Source of the DNA: Pseudomonas asplenii
Lineage (GTDB): Bacteria > Pseudomonadota > Gammaproteobacteria > Pseudomonadales > Pseudomonadaceae
Assembly (NCBI RefSeq): GCF_001293465.1
Contig: NZ_JSYZ01000018.1
Span: forward strand, 295,058-359,057
Length of the DNA: 64,000 nucleotides
Reading direction: 5' to 3'
Shown: piece by piece, positions 1-8,171 of the stretch
Numbering within the stretch: the first letter of the stretch is position 1
Layout of the letters: every line of letters begins with the position of its first letter
The notes under the pieces: generated by a model
Database searches by the model: none
What the model saw: the letters and a program-made list of their open reading frames with translations, nothing else
What the model was told of the DNA's origin: nothing
Translations under genes and position numbers: made by a program

Positions 1-17
1 ACAATTTCGTACACAGC

Positions 18-773
18 CTAGGGCCTTGCCGACGGCCGCTTGGTCTGCAGCAGGTGCGAAAACACCGCATGCAGATCATCCGATGCACTGTCGTCGTCGA
101 GATTGAGCTTGCTGTCGATATGGTCCATGTGGTGCATCATCAGCTCCACCGCCTGCGCCGCATCCCGCGCCTCGATGGCATCGATCAGTTGGCTGTGCTC
201 GTCATAGGAACAGTGCGAGCGATTGCCGCTTTCGTATTGGGCAATGATCAGCGAAGTCTGCGACACCAGGCTGCGCTGGAAGCTGATCAGCGGGGCATTC
301 ATCGCCGCTTCCGCCAGCTTCAGGTGGAACTCGCCGGACAAGCGGATCCCCGCCCCGCGATCCCCCCGGGAAAAGCTCTCGCGCTCGTCGCGGACCATCT
401 GCCGCAGCTCGGCCAACTGCTCGGCCGTCGCATGCTGCACCGCCAGTTCGGTGATCGCCTTTTCCACCATGCGCCGGGCGAAGAACACCTGGCGGGCTTC
501 CTCGACGCTCGGGCTGGCCACCACCGCGCCGCGGTTGGGCCGCAGCAGCACCACCCCTTCATGGGCCAGGCGCGAGAGGGCGCGACGAATGATGGTCCGA
601 CTGACCCCGAAAATCTCCCCCAGCGCCTCTTCGCTCAGTTTGGTGCCGGGCGCCAGGCGCTGTTCGAGGATCGCCTCGAAGATATGCGCGTAGACGATAT
701 CGTCCTGGGTCACGCTGCGGCCGGCCTTGCCTGCTCGCGGTTGTTTCTTGAGGGGCTGCAACTGTTCGTTCAT
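18..773 (-). CDS. GntR-family transcriptional regulator, FCD (FadR-like) subfamily
   Basis: A 251-residue DNA-binding regulator. The N-terminal winged helix (about residues 25-95) includes the recognition-helix stretch FGVSRTIIRRALSRLAHEG. The C-terminal all-helical FCD domain (about 105-230) has spaced His residues (EFHLKLAE, and HMDH near the end) of the kind that bind a metal or small acid in this family. It is transcribed away from the BenE-type transporter gene with 218 bases between them, the usual layout for a local repressor of a transporter. A TTGT-AC-ACAA palindrome lies in that gap. The ligand cannot be read from sequence; an aromatic or organic acid is a guess from the neighbour. 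Confidence 0.9.
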   Translation of the reverse strand: MNEQLQPLKKQPRAGKAGRSVTQDDIVYAHIFEAILEQRLAPGTKLSEEALGEIFGVSRTIIRRALSRLAHEGVVLLRPNRGAVVASPSVEEARQVFFARRMVEKAITELAVQHATAEQLAELRQMVRDERESFSRGDRGAGIRLSGEFHLKLAEAAMNAPLISFQRSLVSQTSLIIAQYESGNRSHCSYDEHSQLIDAIEARDAAQAVELMMHHMDHIDSKLNLDDDSASDDLHAVFSHLLQTKRPSARP

Positions 774-856
774 GGGTGCTCGAGTCGAAAACGGGGCAAT
801 GGACTGTCATTAGCCACAATGGATCGCTGACAAGTATCGCGTAAAATCATGGCATA

Positions 857-866
857 TTGTACACAA
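857..866. promoter_or_regulatory. Candidate FCD/GntR operator, TTGT-AC-ACAA
   Basis: A 10-base near-palindrome (TTGT and ACAA arms around AC) sits between the divergent GntR and BenE-type genes. FadR-subfamily regulators typically bind short palindromes of the TnGTnnACnA type, which this fits. Its position would let one dimer control both genes. The assignment rests on motif and position only. Confidence 0.4.
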
Positions 867-991
867 CCTGGAGCACCAACACGACTGTACGGCTGTTTGC
901 GGTCACGGCTGTACTGCAATAAACAGTTACCTTTGCGTTTAGGCTGCAAGTGCCATCAACGCCCCGTTTTATCCGTACAAGGAAAGCCCCC

Positions 992-2182
992 ATGACCGAC
1001 CTCACTCACGCGCGATTGCGCCCGCTGGCCGACACTTCGCCTTCCGCGGTGGTCGCCGGCTTCATCGCGATGATGACCGGCTACACCAGCTCGCTGGTGC
1101 TGATGTTCCAGGCCGGCCAGGCCGCCGGCCTGAGTGCCGGGCAGATCTCCTCGTGGATCTGGGCCCTGTCGATCGGCATGGCACTCTGCAGCATCGGCTT
1201 GTCCCTGCGCTACCGCACGCCGGTCACCGTTGCCTGGTCGACACCCGGGGCGGCCCTGCTGATCACCAGCCTGTCCGGCGTCACCTACGGCGAAGCGATC
1301 GGCGCCTATATCACCTGCGCCGTGCTGGTCACTATCTGCGGCCTCACCGGCAGCTTCGAGCGCCTGGTCAGGCGCCTGCCCGCCTCGCTGGCCGCGGCGC
1401 TGCTGGCCGGCATCCTGTTCAAGATCGGCAGCGAGATCTTCGTCGCCGCCCAGCACCGCACCGGTCTGGTGCTGGGCATGTTCTTCACCTATCTGCTGGC
1501 CAAGCGCCTGTCGCCGCGCTACGCGGTGCTCGCCGCCCTGCTGGTCGGCACCGCCCTGTCCGGGCTGCTGGGCCTGCTGGACTTCAGCGGCTTCCAGCTG
1601 GAGGTGGCGACGCCGGTCTGGACCACGCCGTCGTTCTCCCTGGCGGCGACCATCAGCATCGGCATCCCGCTGTTCGTGGTGGCCATGACTTCGCAGAACA
1701 TGCCCGGCATCGCCGTGCTGCGGGCCGACGGCTACAACGTCCCGGCCTCGCCGCTGATCAGCGTGACCGGCATCGCCTCGCTGCTGCTGGCACCGTTCGG
1801 CTCCCACGGCATCAACCTGGCGGCCATCAGTGCGGCGATCTGCACCGGCCCGCATGCCCATGAGGACAAGAGCAAGCGCTACACCGCGGCCGTCTGGTGC
1901 GGGATCTTCTACGGCATCGCCGGCATCTTCGGCGCCACGCTGGCGGCGCTGTTCGCCGCGCTGCCCAAGGAACTGGTGCTGTCGATCGCCGCCCTGGCGC
2001 TGTTCGGCTCGATCATCAACGGCCTGAGCATCGCCATGAACGAGCCCAAGGAGCGTGAAGCCGCGCTGATCACCTTCATGGTCACCGCCTCGGGTTTCAC
2101 CCTGTTCTCGGTGGGCTCGGCGTTCTGGGGTATCGTCGCCGGCGTGCTGACGCTGCTGATCCTCAACTGGCGCAAGGCCTGA
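992..2182 (+). CDS. BenE-family benzoate/H+ symporter-like inner-membrane transporter
   Basis: A 396-residue, strongly hydrophobic protein with about 12 predicted membrane segments, resembling the BenE family that imports benzoate with protons. Seen features include a Gly/Ala-rich N-terminal half, the segment TPGAALLITS, and SQNMPGIAVLRADGY in the middle, a region conserved in BenE and xanthine/uracil-type permeases. The ATG at 992 is preceded by AAGGAAAG at good spacing; an upstream in-frame ATG at 950 has no such site. No ben or cat catabolic genes are adjacent, so the substrate is uncertain and may be another aromatic or heterocyclic acid. The divergent GntR regulator is the likely controller. 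Confidence 0.85.
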   Translation: MTDLTHARLRPLADTSPSAVVAGFIAMMTGYTSSLVLMFQAGQAAGLSAGQISSWIWALSIGMALCSIGLSLRYRTPVTVAWSTPGAALLITSLSGVTYGEAIGAYITCAVLVTICGLTGSFERLVRRLPASLAAALLAGILFKIGSEIFVAAQHRTGLVLGMFFTYLLAKRLSPRYAVLAALLVGTALSGLLGLLDFSGFQLEVATPVWTTPSFSLAATISIGIPLFVVAMTSQNMPGIAVLRADGYNVPASPLISVTGIASLLLAPFGSHGINLAAISAAICTGPHAHEDKSKRYTAAVWCGIFYGIAGIFGATLAALFAALPKELVLSIAALALFGSIINGLSIAMNEPKEREAALITFMVTASGFTLFSVGSAFWGIVAGVLTLLILNWRKA

Positions 2183-2220
2183 CAGCAAGGGCACGCCGGT
2201 CCACCTTCGACACCGCACCT

Positions 2221-2292
2221 GTAGGAGCAGGGCTTGCCCGCGAAAGGGTCCTTGAGGCCGCTAAAAGCTTCGCGGGCAAGCCCCGCTCCTAC
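2221..2292. repeat. Inverted pair of Pseudomonas REP elements
   Basis: GTAGGAGCAGGGCTTGCCCG at 2221 is mirrored by a copy ending GCTCCTAC at 2292, so the two arms (about 24 bases each) can form a long hairpin. The GTAGGAGC...TTGCCCGCGAA sequence is the common REP type of fluorescent pseudomonads. It lies between the convergent 3' ends of the BenE-type and chemoreceptor genes and may also end transcription. Confidence 0.85.
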
Positions 2293-2313
2293 AAAAATTG
2301 CAGACAAGTCCTA

Positions 2314-4281
2314 CTAAGTGCGGAAGTGCCCGACCATACCCTTCAACTCCATCCCCAACTGCGCCAGCTCGATGCTGGACGCCGCATTGCCCTGCATCGC
2401 CACCGCCGACTGATCGGCACTGGCGCGAATGCTGGTCACGCTGCGGTTGATCTCTTCGGCCACCGAACTCTGCTGTTCGGCCGCCGCGGCGATCTGCTGG
2501 TTCATCTGCTGGATCAACGACACCGCCGAGGCGATGCTGCCCAGCGCGCTCTCGGTCTGCAAGGCATCGCTGACCGCCAGCTTCACCAGGTCGCCACTGC
2601 TGCGGATCTGCTCCACCGAGGACTGCGCGGCCGCCCGCAAGGCGCTGACCAGCCGCTCGATTTCCTCGGTGGATTGCTGGGTACGCCGCGCCAGGGCCCG
2701 CACCTCATCCGCCACCACGGCAAACCCGCGGCCCTGCTCACCGGCACGGGCCGCTTCGATGGCGGCATTGAGCGCCAGCAGGTTGGTCTGCTCGGCGACG
2801 CTCTTGATCACAGCGAGCACGGTGCCAATGTTCTGGATTTCCGCACTGAGGCTTTCGATGCTTGCGCTGGTCGAGTTGGCCGAGTCCGCCAACTGCTCGA
2901 TGCGCTGCATGCTCTGGCGCACCACCTGCTGGCCACTGTCGACCTTGTCGTCGGCGGTCTGCGCGGCATGTGCCGCCTCTTCGGCATTGCGCGCGACATC
3001 GTGGACGGTGGCGGTCATCTGGTTCATCGCCGTCGCCACCTGTTCGGTTTCTTCCTTCTGGGTACTGACTTCCAGGTTGGTCTGCTCGGTGACTGCCGAC
3101 AGGGAATGAGCCGAATTCGCCAACTGTTCGATCCCGGCCTGCAGGCCACTGACGATGCTGCTCAGTCCGGCAGCCATCTGTTGCATCGCCTGCATCAACT
3201 GACCGATCTCGTCACGGCGCCGCACCTCGATCGTCGCGCTCAGATCACCGGCGGCGATCTGCTGCGCCACACGGATCACACTGCGCAACGGCGCGACGAT
3301 CAGGCGGGTGATCACCAGCGCCGCCACCAGACCGACCAGCAGCGCCAGCGCCGAGGAAGCGATGATCAACAGCGAGTTCTTCTTCAGCTCGGCCTGCATC
3401 GACTGGTCTTCGGCAGCATAGGCCTGGTTGACCCGCTCGACCACCTGGGCCGCGCGCTCATGCAGTTGCCGGTAGACCTTCTTTTCCTGCGCCAGCAGGT
3501 CGGTGTATTCGGTGAGCTTGTCATTGAAGCTGGCGATATGCCCCCCGACCTCGTTGAGCACCGTCTGGTAGCCGGCGTCCTTGACCGTACCCTTGAGTTG
3601 CTCGACGCCAGCCAGTGCCTGCTCGGCCTGCTCGATCCTGCCCTGGTTCTGGTTGTCCTCATCGCCCTTGCGGCTCTGGTCGAGGCGCACCCGCGCCTCG
3701 TTCATCGCCTGCAGCATCAGTTGCGAGACGTGACTGACCTGCGCGGCCTGCTCGAGGAATTCATTGCCGTCCTGGCCCTGGGACTGCTTGAGGGTGTAAC
3801 TGCCGTCATCGGCCAAGCCGGCCTGCAGCACATCCAGGTTGTTGGCCACGCTGGACACCGACCAACTGGCCATTTCCAGCGCCAGGTCCTTGGCCTGGGT
3901 CAGCCCGACGAACTCGTCGAAGGCCTTGCGATAGGCCGCCAGGGCCTGCTCGACATCATTCATCACCGCGACGTTGGCCGGCGACTGCGCCTTGAGCGCC
4001 TGTGCCTGGGTGGCCAGCGCATCGACGCCCTCATGCAGGGCATCCACCGTCTTGGGGTTGGAGTGCAGGGCATAATCCTGTTCGAGCAGACGCACCCTGA
4101 GCAGGCTGCTGTTGAGCGCCGACATCTGCTTGAGCCCGTCGAAGCGCAGGCTGACGGCCTGCAAGGACCAGACGCCGATTGCCGCCACTACCCCGGTCAG
4201 CAGCAACACGAGGGTAAAACCGATACCCATCTTCTTCGCCATACCGAGGTTGGCGAAATGTCCTTGCACGGCAGAAATCAT
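2314..4281 (-). CDS. Methyl-accepting chemotaxis protein, probable helical-bimodular sensor
   Basis: A 655-residue chemoreceptor that would signal to CheA/CheW. Order of parts: membrane segment about 18-40, a long helical periplasmic domain about 41-300, second membrane segment about 303-328, HAMP linker to about 385, then the cytoplasmic signalling coiled coil. The conserved hairpin tip is seen as EQTNLLALNAAIEAARAGE and the flanking GFAVVADEVRALA. The periplasmic part is about 260 residues and all helical, which suggests an HBM-type sensor rather than dCache; the ligand is unknown. The start at 4281 has GGAG upstream; an in-frame ATG at 4362 would add 27 unlikely residues. No CheB/R tethering pentapeptide is seen at the C-terminus. 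Confidence 0.92.
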   Translation of the reverse strand: MISAVQGHFANLGMAKKMGIGFTLVLLLTGVVAAIGVWSLQAVSLRFDGLKQMSALNSSLLRVRLLEQDYALHSNPKTVDALHEGVDALATQAQALKAQSPANVAVMNDVEQALAAYRKAFDEFVGLTQAKDLALEMASWSVSSVANNLDVLQAGLADDGSYTLKQSQGQDGNEFLEQAAQVSHVSQLMLQAMNEARVRLDQSRKGDEDNQNQGRIEQAEQALAGVEQLKGTVKDAGYQTVLNEVGGHIASFNDKLTEYTDLLAQEKKVYRQLHERAAQVVERVNQAYAAEDQSMQAELKKNSLLIIASSALALLVGLVAALVITRLIVAPLRSVIRVAQQIAAGDLSATIEVRRRDEIGQLMQAMQQMAAGLSSIVSGLQAGIEQLANSAHSLSAVTEQTNLEVSTQKEETEQVATAMNQMTATVHDVARNAEEAAHAAQTADDKVDSGQQVVRQSMQRIEQLADSANSTSASIESLSAEIQNIGTVLAVIKSVAEQTNLLALNAAIEAARAGEQGRGFAVVADEVRALARRTQQSTEEIERLVSALRAAAQSSVEQIRSSGDLVKLAVSDALQTESALGSIASAVSLIQQMNQQIAAAAEQQSSVAEEINRSVTSIRASADQSAVAMQGNAASSIELAQLGMELKGMVGHFRT

Positions 4282-4393
4282 GGGGCGTAATCTCCGGTCG
4301 AATGCTGAAGGCGCAAGCCATTCAAGATTCGTGCAGATTCGCAACCACGGCCAGTGAAACACAAGCCTTTGGCGCCGGAATAATGGCCAAAAG

Positions 4394-5818
4394 CTACATC
4401 TGCGTCGTTTTCAGAATCGTCGAGGTCGATCCGGTATCACCCAGCAACCGGAAGAATTTCCGCGCCCGGCAATCCATCGCATACGCCACGTTGATCCGCA
4501 ACCAGCCGGCAGAAGTCGCCCGCGGTGTGAAGGCCGAGTCCTGGGCGAGCAACACCCCGAGCTGGCGGGCACCGGCCTGGACCTGCGCCGGGTTGTAGCG
4601 TCGGCTGCGAGCCCAGACGAACATGCCGGCGGAGGGTTCGCTGAACACTTCCCAGCCGCTTTCCTCGAGCACGTCCAGGGTCGCGGCCATTTCCGTGCCC
4701 AGGCGCTGGCGCAGACGCTGGACCAGTTTGCGATAGGCGCCATTGGCCAGCAACGTGGCAACGACGCACTCGGTGAACCGCGAAGCGCCCAGGCTGGTGA
4801 TCATCTTCACTTCGGCCAGGCGCTGGATGAGCCCGGAATGGGCGCGGATGAAGCCGACCTTCAACGAACTGCTCAGGGTCTTGGAGAAACCACCGAGGTA
4901 GATCACCCGCTGTTCGCCATCCAGCGCCGCCAGTTGCACCCCTGGCCCACCCTGCAGGTCGCTGCAGACGCCATCCTCGACGATCAGGAAGTCCTCCTCC
5001 TGGGCCAGTTGCAACAGTTGCGTGGCGACCGGCAGGGTCAGGCTGCTGCCCGTGGGGTTGTGGCAAAGGCTGTTGATGAACAGGCACTTGGGCCGGTGCG
5101 TGCGCAGCAATGCCCGCAACACGTCGATGTCGGGCCCCGAACGGGTGCGTGGCACTTCCAGCAGTTCGATGCCCTGCAGCGTCAGTAGTCGGTAGAGATT
5201 GCCATAGCCCGGCGTTTCCACCATGACGCAGTCACCCGGTTTGAGCAGCGTGCGCACCAGCAGGTCGAGGCCCTGGGTGACTCCCAGGGTGGTCAGCACC
5301 TCGCCGTCCACCGAATGGATGCCCTTCTGGGTCAGCCGCTTGTGCAGTTGCTGGCGCAAGGCCGGCAGCCCCAGCGGCGTGCTGTAGTGGAACAGGCCCT
5401 GCATCTGCGTACGACTGACCTCGCGCACGGCATAGCCGATGTCGTCGCTCTCGCGCCAGCCCTGGGGGATCCAGCCACAGCCAAGTTTCAACTCGCCCAG
5501 AGGATGCTCGTTGAAGGTCCCCCACTTGGCCTCCAGCCCCTCGTACCACTCCGGCTCGCTGGAAGCCCGGGACGCGCCAGGCATTTCCGCGACGATGAAC
5601 ACCGAGCCGTTGCGTGACGCCAGTACTCCCTGGGTCACCAGGCGCTCGTAGGCCTCGCTGACATTGGCCTGGCTGAGGGAGTTTTCCTTGGCCAACTGTC
5701 GCACCGATGGCAGGCGGGTGCCCGGACAGGCCCTGCTCCGGCGGATCCATTCGACGATGGCGTTGACGATTTGCTGCACGACAGGCACCAGGGCCTGCCG
5801 ATCGATTTCCAGATCCAT
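4394..5818 (-). CDS. MocR-type regulator: GntR winged helix fused to a PLP aminotransferase-like domain
   Basis: A 474-residue protein of the MocR/PdxR group. Residues about 1-75 form a GntR winged helix (LPSVRQLAKENSLSQANVSE). Residues about 110-465 form a fold-type I aminotransferase domain with the PLP-lysine motif GGFSKTLSSSLKVGFI (Lys within SKTL) and the Asp loop IVEDGVCSD. Such proteins use PLP or a PLP adduct to control neighbouring metabolic genes. Both adjacent genes lie on the same strand and no aminotransferase or transporter is transcribed divergently, so its target is not obvious. Repeated GTTAA half-sites just upstream suggest autoregulation. Confidence 0.92.
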   Translation of the reverse strand: MDLEIDRQALVPVVQQIVNAIVEWIRRSRACPGTRLPSVRQLAKENSLSQANVSEAYERLVTQGVLASRNGSVFIVAEMPGASRASSEPEWYEGLEAKWGTFNEHPLGELKLGCGWIPQGWRESDDIGYAVREVSRTQMQGLFHYSTPLGLPALRQQLHKRLTQKGIHSVDGEVLTTLGVTQGLDLLVRTLLKPGDCVMVETPGYGNLYRLLTLQGIELLEVPRTRSGPDIDVLRALLRTHRPKCLFINSLCHNPTGSSLTLPVATQLLQLAQEEDFLIVEDGVCSDLQGGPGVQLAALDGEQRVIYLGGFSKTLSSSLKVGFIRAHSGLIQRLAEVKMITSLGASRFTECVVATLLANGAYRKLVQRLRQRLGTEMAATLDVLEESGWEVFSEPSAGMFVWARSRRYNPAQVQAGARQLGVLLAQDSAFTPRATSAGWLRINVAYAMDCRARKFFRLLGDTGSTSTILKTTQM

Positions 5819-5840
5819 TGTATGTGACGCTCCAACGCAC

Positions 5841-5866
5841 GGTTATTTCCCGTTAAACAGTTAACC
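5841..5866. promoter_or_regulatory. Cluster of GTTA/GTTAA half-sites upstream of the MocR gene
   Basis: GGTTA at 5841, GTTAA at 5852 and the palindrome GTTAAC at 5860 fall within 26 bases, starting 23 bases before the MocR start codon. MocR-type proteins often bind two or three direct half-sites and repress themselves. The call is by position and repetition only. Confidence 0.3.
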
Positions 5867-6000
5867 ATACAAAGCCACCACCGCCGCTTGCACAAAAAGC
5901 CTTTCCAGGCCTCGCTGCAAGTCACGCCAATCGTGGCCTGCAGCATACTCCCTGCATGAATGAGCGAATGCTCCGACGGCACGCGCAACATCGACGGACA

Positions 6001-6030
6001 TAAAAAAACCCGCATGTGCGGGTTATTTTT
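6001..6030 (-). terminator. Rho-independent terminator after the SDR gene
   Basis: AACCCGCA and TGCGGGTT form an 8-base stem at 6007-6024, flanked by A-runs and T-runs on both sides. Read on the minus strand it follows the SDR stop codon at 6069 and ends in a run of seven T. It separates the SDR from the downstream MocR gene. Confidence 0.8.
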
Positions 6031-6068
6031 ACTCTGGAACTACAGCCATCGACGAATGATGCAACCGG

Positions 6069-6830
6069 TCAAATGGCCGTGGCGCCGCCGTCCACCGCCA
6101 GGGAGTGACCGGTGGTGAATGCCGCACCGTCACTGCACAGGTAAAGCACCGCGCTGGCGATCTCCTCGACCTTGCCGATCCGCCCCACCGGATGCATGGC
6201 CGCGGCGAACTCGGCTTTCTTCGGGTCGGCCTCGTAGGCCCGGCGGAACATGTCGGTGTCGATCACCGCCGGGCACACGGCGTTCACCCGGATGCCCCGT
6301 TTGGCATATTCGATCGCCGCCGACTTGGTCAGGCCGATCACCGCATGCTTGGACGCGGCATAGATGCTCATCTTCGGTGCGGCCCCCAGGCCGGCCACCG
6401 ACGCCGTGTTGACGATGGCGCCACCGCCCTGGGCCTGCATCAGCGGCAACTGGTACTTCATGCACAGCCAGACGCCCTTGACGTTGACGCCCATGATCGC
6501 GTCGAACTCGTCCAGGGTGCCATCGGCCAGCTTGCCCTTCTCGATCTCGATCCCGGCATTGTTGAAGGCGTAGTCGACCCGGCCGTAGGCGGCGATCGCC
6601 TGCTCCATCAGCTTCTGCACCTCGGCTTCCCGGGTGACGTCACAGCGTACGAAAACCGCCTCGCCACCCGCGGCCCGAATCGACTCGACGGTGCCTTCGC
6701 CACCCGCCACGTCGAGGTCGGACACCACCACCTTCAACCCTTCGGCTGCGAAAGCCTGGGCGGTCGCCCGGCCGATTCCGGCGGCCGCGCCGGTCACCAG
6801 GGCCACCTGGCCGGAAAACGTCATGCTCAT
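6069..6830 (-). CDS. SDR-family NAD(P)-dependent oxidoreductase
   Basis: A 253-residue classical short-chain dehydrogenase. The cofactor motif is TGAAAGIGRA (TGxxxGxG) near residue 14, NNAG appears near residue 92, and the catalytic Ser with YAASK (Tyr-x-x-x-Lys) lies at about 145-165. The C-terminal VDGGATAI is typical of glucose-1-dehydrogenase/FabG-like members. An acidic residue after beta-2 (SDLDVAGGE) suggests NAD rather than NADP, which is inference. The start ATG is preceded by AGGA at good spacing. It is divergent from the MDR oxidoreductase with 250 bases between, so co-regulation is possible. The substrate is not identifiable. Confidence 0.9.
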   Translation of the reverse strand: MSMTFSGQVALVTGAAAGIGRATAQAFAAEGLKVVVSDLDVAGGEGTVESIRAAGGEAVFVRCDVTREAEVQKLMEQAIAAYGRVDYAFNNAGIEIEKGKLADGTLDEFDAIMGVNVKGVWLCMKYQLPLMQAQGGGAIVNTASVAGLGAAPKMSIYAASKHAVIGLTKSAAIEYAKRGIRVNAVCPAVIDTDMFRRAYEADPKKAEFAAAMHPVGRIGKVEEIASAVLYLCSDGAAFTTGHSLAVDGGATAI

Positions 6831-6903
6831 GGTTCTTGTCCTCGCAGAGTGCGTGAGAGATCGTTCGGGCTGAGTCTAGCCAGAGGCCGGCATCACCGGG
6901 CAG

Positions 6904-6980
6904 CACTATCAGGAGGCCGGTTACCGCTTCATGCACCGGAGTGATAAGTTGTGGTGATAACCGCCCGCGTATCACTATCA
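6904..6980. promoter_or_regulatory. Array of CACTATCA and GTGATAA repeats between divergent oxidoreductase genes
   Basis: CACTATCA occurs at 6904 and 6973, and GTGATAA occurs at 6941 and 6954. TATCAC and GTGATA are mutual reverse complements, so the region carries several related half-sites in both orientations. This looks like a binding region for a regulator of the divergent SDR and MDR genes. No regulator gene is adjacent. Confidence 0.3.
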
Positions 6981-7080
6981 ACGCAGTGGATCGCCCCCTA
7001 TTCGCCCGACCGGCAAAACTTGCCCTGGCGGCGCTCAGGGTCTATCTACAAGGCTTCATTGACCTCATCGAGTACCTGCC

Positions 7081-8088
7081 ATGACCACCCAGAACAATCG
7101 CCAATTCCTGCTGGCCAAACGTCCGGTCGGGGCCGCGACCCGCGAGACCTTTACCTACCAGGAAGTCCCCGTGGGTGAGCCGGGCGCCAACCAGATCCTG
7201 GTCAGGAACGAATACCTGTCCCTCGACCCGGCGATGCGCGGCTGGATGAACGAAGGCAAGTCCTACATCCCGCCGGTGGGCCTGGGCGAAGTGATGCGGG
7301 CACTGGGCGTCGGCCAGGTGATCGCCTCGAATCATCCGGGCTTCGCGGTCGGCGACTACGTCAACGGTGCCCTGGGGGTGCAGGACTACTTCCTTGGCGA
7401 GCCACGCGGTTTCTACAAGGTCGATCCGAAACTGGCACCGCTGCCGCGCTACCTGTCGGCACTGGGCATGACCGGGATGACCGCCTACTTCGCGCTGCTG
7501 GATGTCGGTGCGCCGAAAGCCGGTGAAACCGTGGTGATCTCCGGTGCCGCCGGGGCGGTGGGAAGCATTGCCGGGCAGATCGCCAAGCTCAAGGGCTGCC
7601 GGGTGGTCGGGATTGCCGGAGGAGCCGAGAAGTGCCGCTTCCTGGTCGACGAACTGGGCTTCGACGGCACCATCGACTACAAGAGCGAGGATGTCGGCGC
7701 CGGGCTGAAACGCGAATGCCCCAAGGGCGTCGACGTGTATTTCGACAACGTCGGCGGCGACATCCTCGATGCCGTGCTGACCCGTCTGAACCTCAAGGCG
7801 CGCGTGGTGATCTGCGGTGCGATCAGCCAGTACAACAACAAGGAAGCGGTGAAGGGGCCGGCCAACTACCTGGCGCTGCTGGTCAATCGCGCGCGTATGG
7901 AAGGGTTCGTGGTGATGGACTACGCCGCGCAGTTCGCCGCCGCCGGGCAGGAGATGGCCGGCTGGATGGCCAAGGGGCAGCTCAAGAGCAAGGAAGATAT
8001 CGTCGAGGGGCTGGAAACCTTCCCCGAGACGCTGGCGAAGCTGTTCAGCGGGGAGAACTTCGGCAAGCTGGTGCTGAAGGTGTCCTGA
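7081..8088 (+). CDS. Zinc-free MDR-family NADP-dependent oxidoreductase (CurA/leukotriene B4 dehydrogenase-like)
   Basis: A 335-residue medium-chain dehydrogenase of the PTGR/CurA group, which reduces alpha,beta-unsaturated ketones or aldehydes with NADPH. Visible signatures are the early LDPAMRGWM, the GMTGMTAYF motif before the Rossmann fold, and the nucleotide-binding GAAGAVGSIAGQIAKLKG at about 155-172. No zinc-ligand cysteine cluster is present. The length is as expected for the group. Its physiological substrate is unknown. It is divergent from the SDR gene, so the pair may detoxify reactive carbonyls together; that is inference. Confidence 0.9.
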   Translation: MTTQNNRQFLLAKRPVGAATRETFTYQEVPVGEPGANQILVRNEYLSLDPAMRGWMNEGKSYIPPVGLGEVMRALGVGQVIASNHPGFAVGDYVNGALGVQDYFLGEPRGFYKVDPKLAPLPRYLSALGMTGMTAYFALLDVGAPKAGETVVISGAAGAVGSIAGQIAKLKGCRVVGIAGGAEKCRFLVDELGFDGTIDYKSEDVGAGLKRECPKGVDVYFDNVGGDILDAVLTRLNLKARVVICGAISQYNNKEAVKGPANYLALLVNRARMEGFVVMDYAAQFAAAGQEMAGWMAKGQLKSKEDIVEGLETFPETLAKLFSGENFGKLVLKVS

Positions 8089-8119
8089 GCCTGCCCGCCA
8101 AGGTGCAGAGCACCTTGCC

Positions 8120-8150
8120 TGTAGAAGCCGGCGATGCGCCGGCTTCTACA
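8120..8150. terminator. Perfect hairpin between convergent MDR gene and pyrF
   Basis: TGTAGAAGCCGGC at 8120-8132 pairs perfectly with GCCGGCTTCTACA at 8138-8150. It is a REP-like palindrome in the 83-base gap between convergent genes. It probably ends transcription from both sides, although no strong T-tract follows. Confidence 0.6.
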
Positions 8151-8171
8151 GAAACGCGGGGGCTGTGCTGA

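Noticed and set aside
956..2218. Long open frame (420 codons) antisense to the BenE-type gene
   Set aside because: Composition is dominated by Gln/Arg/Gly/Asp repeats typical of antisense frames in high-GC DNA; no ribosome site or motif.
2326..4290. 654-codon plus-strand frame over the chemoreceptor
   Set aside because: His/Leu/Arg/Asp-rich shadow of a real gene with intact MCP motifs on the other strand.
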